This document shows, piece by piece, positions 4,912 through 6,461 of a stretch of DNA of 6,461 nt (positions within the stretch are counted from its first letter, which is position 1; every line of letters begins with the position of its first letter). The translations under genes and the position numbers were made by a program. Origin of the DNA: Deltaproteobacteria bacterium (GTDB lineage Bacteria > Desulfobacterota > DSM-4660 > Desulfatiglandales > HGW-15); assembly GCA_016926135.1 (NCBI GenBank), contig JAFGPH010000504.1, positions 1 through 6,461 of the forward strand. Reading direction: 5' to 3'. The notes below the pieces were generated by a model. That model was not told the DNA's origin, searched no databases, and worked only from the letters and a program-made list of their open reading frames with translations.

Positions 4912-5437
4912 TGAGATCCAGCAGTCCCTCCACACAGGAGATGATCATCCTTCCCTCGCGCAGATCGATGTCTCTGACCACATCGCGCACAGCGGGAATG
5001 AACACTTCCGATTGCCCGCCCTGGACCACATAGACGTCATGGCTCCCCGTGGGCAGGATCTGTCTGATCTCACCAATGTACTTTCCTGTATCGAGATAAA
5101 CCTCCAGGCCGATAATCTCGTGCCAGAAATACTCTTCTTCGCTCTCGCGGGTAAAGGCCTCCTTTCTCGCAAAAAGGGCAGCCCCCCTATAGATTTCAGC
5201 CTCCTCGATGGAATTCAGCCCCTTCAGCTTCATCAGAAAAATGCCTTTGAGGGGCTGGATGGACAGAATCTCCTCTTCGTGAAAATCACCTGAGGGAGTT
5301 CGAAGATAGACCTTGCCGGCCACCAGAAACGAGTTCGCCGACTCCGCAAAGGAAGAGACCTTCAGAAATCCCCCCAAACCGTGGGGACGAAGAACCCTTC
5401 CCAAGAGAAGCAGATTGTCATGACACTCCTCGCTCAA
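4901..5437 (-). CDS. rimM: Ribosome maturation factor RimM
   Basis: RimM binds S19 and helps assemble the 30S head during 16S rRNA processing. The 178-residue product has the N-terminal RimM barrel with [19 protein letters not shown] (9-27) and [19 protein letters not shown] (63-81), then the C-terminal PRC-barrel from about residue 100: [13 protein letters not shown] (102-114), [17 protein letters not shown] (122-138), [15 protein letters not shown] (144-158). The start given is a TTG (5437-5435) just after the khpA stop. It is uncertain: its ribosome binding motif is poor (GGAG about 14 bases away), while a good motif, GAGGAG (5431-5426), leads to an ATG at 5421-5419 that is in another frame. 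The true N terminus therefore lies somewhere within the first ten or so codons, or one base is missing here. Downstream it overlaps trmD by 11 nt. Confidence 0.95.
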   Translation of the reverse strand: MSEECHDNLLLLGRVLRPHGLGGFLKVSSFAESANSFLVAGKVYLRTPSGDFHEEEILSIQPLKGIFLMKLKGLNSIEEAEIYRGAALFARKEAFTRESEEEYFWHEIIGLEVYLDTGKYIGEIRQILPTGSHDVYVVQGGQSEVFIPAVRDVVRDIDLREGRMIISCVEGLLDLNEA

Positions 5438-5439
5438 AG

Positions 5440-5670
5440 CTACTCGATGATCTCCAGGACGGATCTCTTGTTGATCTTGGTAGAGGCAGCGCTCAGGATG
5501 GTCCTCATGGCCCTGGCGGTTCGGCCCTGTTTCCCGATGACCTTTCCCAGGTCCTCCTTCGCCACCTTCAGCTCGATCACCGAGGTCTGCTCTCCTTCAA
5601 TCTCCGTCACAACCACGTCTTCCGGTCTATCCACCAATGCCTTGGCAATGTAAGTGATCAGCTCCTTCAT
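5440..5670 (-). CDS. khpA: KH-domain RNA-binding protein KhpA (YlqC, UPF0109)
   Basis: A 76-residue single KH domain of the family encoded between rpsP and rimM in many bacteria; in Gram-positives KhpA pairs with KhpB and binds many RNAs. The sequence opens [19 protein letters not shown] (1-19), then a strand region ([12 protein letters not shown], 31-42) leading to the KH loop [18 protein letters not shown] (42-59), with GKQG (46-49) as the G-x-x-G RNA-contact motif, and ends with the final strand. The ATG 5670-5668 follows GGAGGT (5684-5679) by eight bases, a strong ribosome binding site. It lies 54 nt after rpsP and its TAG is two bases before the rimM TTG. The RNA targets in this organism are unknown. 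Confidence 0.95.
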   Translation of the reverse strand: MKELITYIAKALVDRPEDVVVTEIEGEQTSVIELKVAKEDLGKVIGKQGRTARAMRTILSAASTKINKRSVLEIIE

Positions 5671-5678
5671 CTCCCTCT

Positions 5679-5684
5679 ACCTCC
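5679..5684 (-). promoter_or_regulatory. Ribosome binding site of khpA
   Basis: GGAGGT eight bases upstream of the khpA ATG, in the 54-nt rpsP-khpA spacer. A consensus match at good spacing. Confidence 0.7.
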
Positions 5685-5724
5685 AGTCTCGAATTCACAT
5701 CCGCATCCCATTCAGGAGTCCGCT

Positions 5725-5976
5725 TCAGGAATTCTTGAGTAGCCCTTCATTCTTCAAGATCGCCCTGGCGGATTCTGAAGCGGTAGCTCCCCGCTCCAGC
5801 CAGTAAGTAATCTTGTCCCTGTGCAGGGTTATCTGGGCCGGATGGCTCTTGGGATCATAGGTGCCCAGAACCTCCAAAAATCTGCCGTCCCTGGCTGCCT
5901 GAGAATCGGCGGCCACCAAACGATAGTAAGGCTTCTTTTTGGATCCCTTCCTTGTCAATCGAATTCTAACGGCCAT
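5725..5976 (-). CDS. rpsP: 30S ribosomal protein S16 (bS16)
   Basis: S16 is an early-binding assembly protein of the 30S subunit. The 83-residue product is of normal length and begins MAVRIRLTRKGSKKKPYYRL (1-20), the family signature, followed by VAADSQAARDGRFLEVLGTYDP (21-42), KITYWLERGATASESARAIL (55-74) and a short tail. The ATG at 5976-5974 is chosen over an in-frame TTG at 6018 because it gives the canonical MAVRI start and has an exceptionally long ribosome binding match (5995-5982). It follows ffh by 38 nt and precedes khpA by 54 nt, in the conserved ffh-rpsP order. Confidence 0.98.
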   Translation of the reverse strand: MAVRIRLTRKGSKKKPYYRLVAADSQAARDGRFLEVLGTYDPKSHPAQITLHRDKITYWLERGATASESARAILKNEGLLKNS

Positions 5977-5981
5977 GAAAT

Positions 5982-5995
5982 GGATCACCCCCTTT
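5982..5995 (-). promoter_or_regulatory. Extended ribosome binding site of rpsP
   Basis: AAAGGGGGTGATCC can pair with the typical bacterial 16S rRNA 3' end (GGATCACCTCCTTT) over 14 continuous positions, with one G-U. It ends five bases before the ATG, so the purine core is about 11 bases away. This is far longer than the usual four to six pairs and supports the chosen rpsP start. Confidence 0.7.
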
Positions 5996-6014
5996 TCTGA
6001 CGATTGAACGGCAA

Positions 6015-6461
6015 TCAATGAAAGAGCGCCGGAAACCTCTGAAAACCTTTTTTCGTGAAGTCCTCCATCATTTTCTTGGTCTGCGCAAAATTCTTGAGGA
6101 GCCGGTTCACATCCTGAATGCTTGTGCCACTCCCTTTGGCAATCCTCTTTCTTCGGCTGCCGTTGATGATCTTGTAGTTGCGTCGTTCCTCTTGTGTCAT
6201 GGAATCGACGATCGCTTCAATCCTGACGAGCTCCCTCTCGTCGGGCTTTAACCTCTTGAGTTCCTTGATTTTGCCGACACCGGGAAGCATCCCGAGGATT
6301 TGTTCCAGGGAGCCCAGCTTCTTCACCTGCATCAACTGGCCCCGGAAATCCTCCAGATCAAACTCCCTCCTTTTGAGCTTTTTCTCGAGCTTCAGGGCCT
6401 CCTTTTCGTCAAATTCAGCCTGGGCCTTCTCCACGAGGGAGATCACGTCCCCCATGCCCAG
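6015..6461 (-). CDS. ffh: Signal recognition particle protein Ffh, C-terminal part
   Basis: Ffh binds 4.5S RNA and signal sequences and delivers nascent membrane proteins to FtsY. Only the last 148 codons are in the window; the NG GTPase domain lies beyond position 6461. The fragment starts LGMGDVISLVEKAQ, the end of the G domain and linker, and continues through the M domain. Met-containing helices of the signal-binding groove (QLMQVKKLGSLEQILGMLPG, 42-61) are followed by DSMTQEE (86-92) and the RNA-binding helix-turn-helix INGSRRKRIAKGSGTSIQDV (99-118), LLKNF (121-125), then a short tail ending PALFH. Ser102, Arg103, Arg104 and Gly110 lie in the SRP RNA-contact segment. It heads the visible gene run, 38 nt before rpsP. 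Any upstream promoter lies outside the window. Confidence 0.97.
   Translation of the reverse strand: MGMGDVISLVEKAQAEFDEKEALKLEKKLKRREFDLEDFRGQLMQVKKLGSLEQILGMLPGVGKIKELKRLKPDERELVRIEAIVDSMTQEERRNYKIINGSRRKRIAKGSGTSIQDVNRLLKNFAQTKKMMEDFTKKGFQRFPALFH

Noticed and set aside
4912..4935. Upstream start for trmD giving eight extra residues
   Set aside because: The ATG at 4911 gives the canonical [10 protein letters not shown] opening; the extra codons lie deeper inside rimM.
5977..6018. Upstream TTG (6018-6016) as the rpsP start
   Set aside because: It would add 14 residues unlike S16, overlap the ffh stop and ignore the very strong ribosome binding site before the ATG at 5976.

Overview
The window is one uninterrupted run of twelve genes, all on the minus strand, so transcription runs from high to low coordinates. 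In transcription order they are: ffh (3' end only), rpsP, khpA, rimM, trmD, a TM1570-type SPOUT RNA methyltransferase, rplS, rnhB, yraN, rsmI, ptsH and ptsI (5' end only). No gene on the plus strand is supported. The sequence is G+C-rich with strong third-position bias, which produces long antisense reading frames that are not genes.

The gene order and protein sequences suggest a deltaproteobacterium in the broad sense (Desulfobacterota, for example a Syntrophobacter-like or sulfate-reducer relative). The ffh-rpsP-khpA-rimM-trmD-rplS core is widespread in bacteria. An extra SPOUT methyltransferase between trmD and rplS, followed by rnhB-yraN-rsmI, is an arrangement I associate with Deltaproteobacteria and Thermotogae. 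This placement is from memory of gene neighbourhoods, not from a search.

Layout. Positions 6461-4901 hold the SRP protein Ffh, ribosomal protein S16, the KH-domain RNA-binding protein KhpA and the 30S maturation factor RimM. Positions 4911-3254 hold TrmD (m1G37 of tRNA), the second SPOUT methyltransferase and ribosomal protein L19; trmD overlaps both of its neighbours. A 120-nt spacer containing a long hairpin follows. Positions 3133-2125 hold RNase HII and the nuclease-like YraN, separated by one base. A 147-nt spacer with degenerate heptanucleotide repeats follows. RsmI (2'-O-methylation of C1402 in 16S rRNA) occupies 1977-1102. A 201-nt spacer rich in inverted repeats precedes ptsH and ptsI (894-1), which encode the general PTS phosphocarrier HPr and enzyme I.

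Functionally, ten genes serve ribosome assembly, rRNA and tRNA modification, membrane targeting and RNA/DNA hybrid repair. The last two start a phosphorelay that in this group probably has mainly regulatory roles (inference). Within the translation block, spacing is tight and starts are often coupled, whereas the three long spacers are where regulation or mRNA processing could act. No intrinsic terminator (GC hairpin plus U tract), convincing sigma-70 promoter, tRNA, rRNA, CRISPR, insertion sequence or prophage gene was seen. This is mostly a conserved housekeeping locus. The most unexplained material is the structured leader of ptsHI, the rplS-rnhB hairpin and the heptad repeats.
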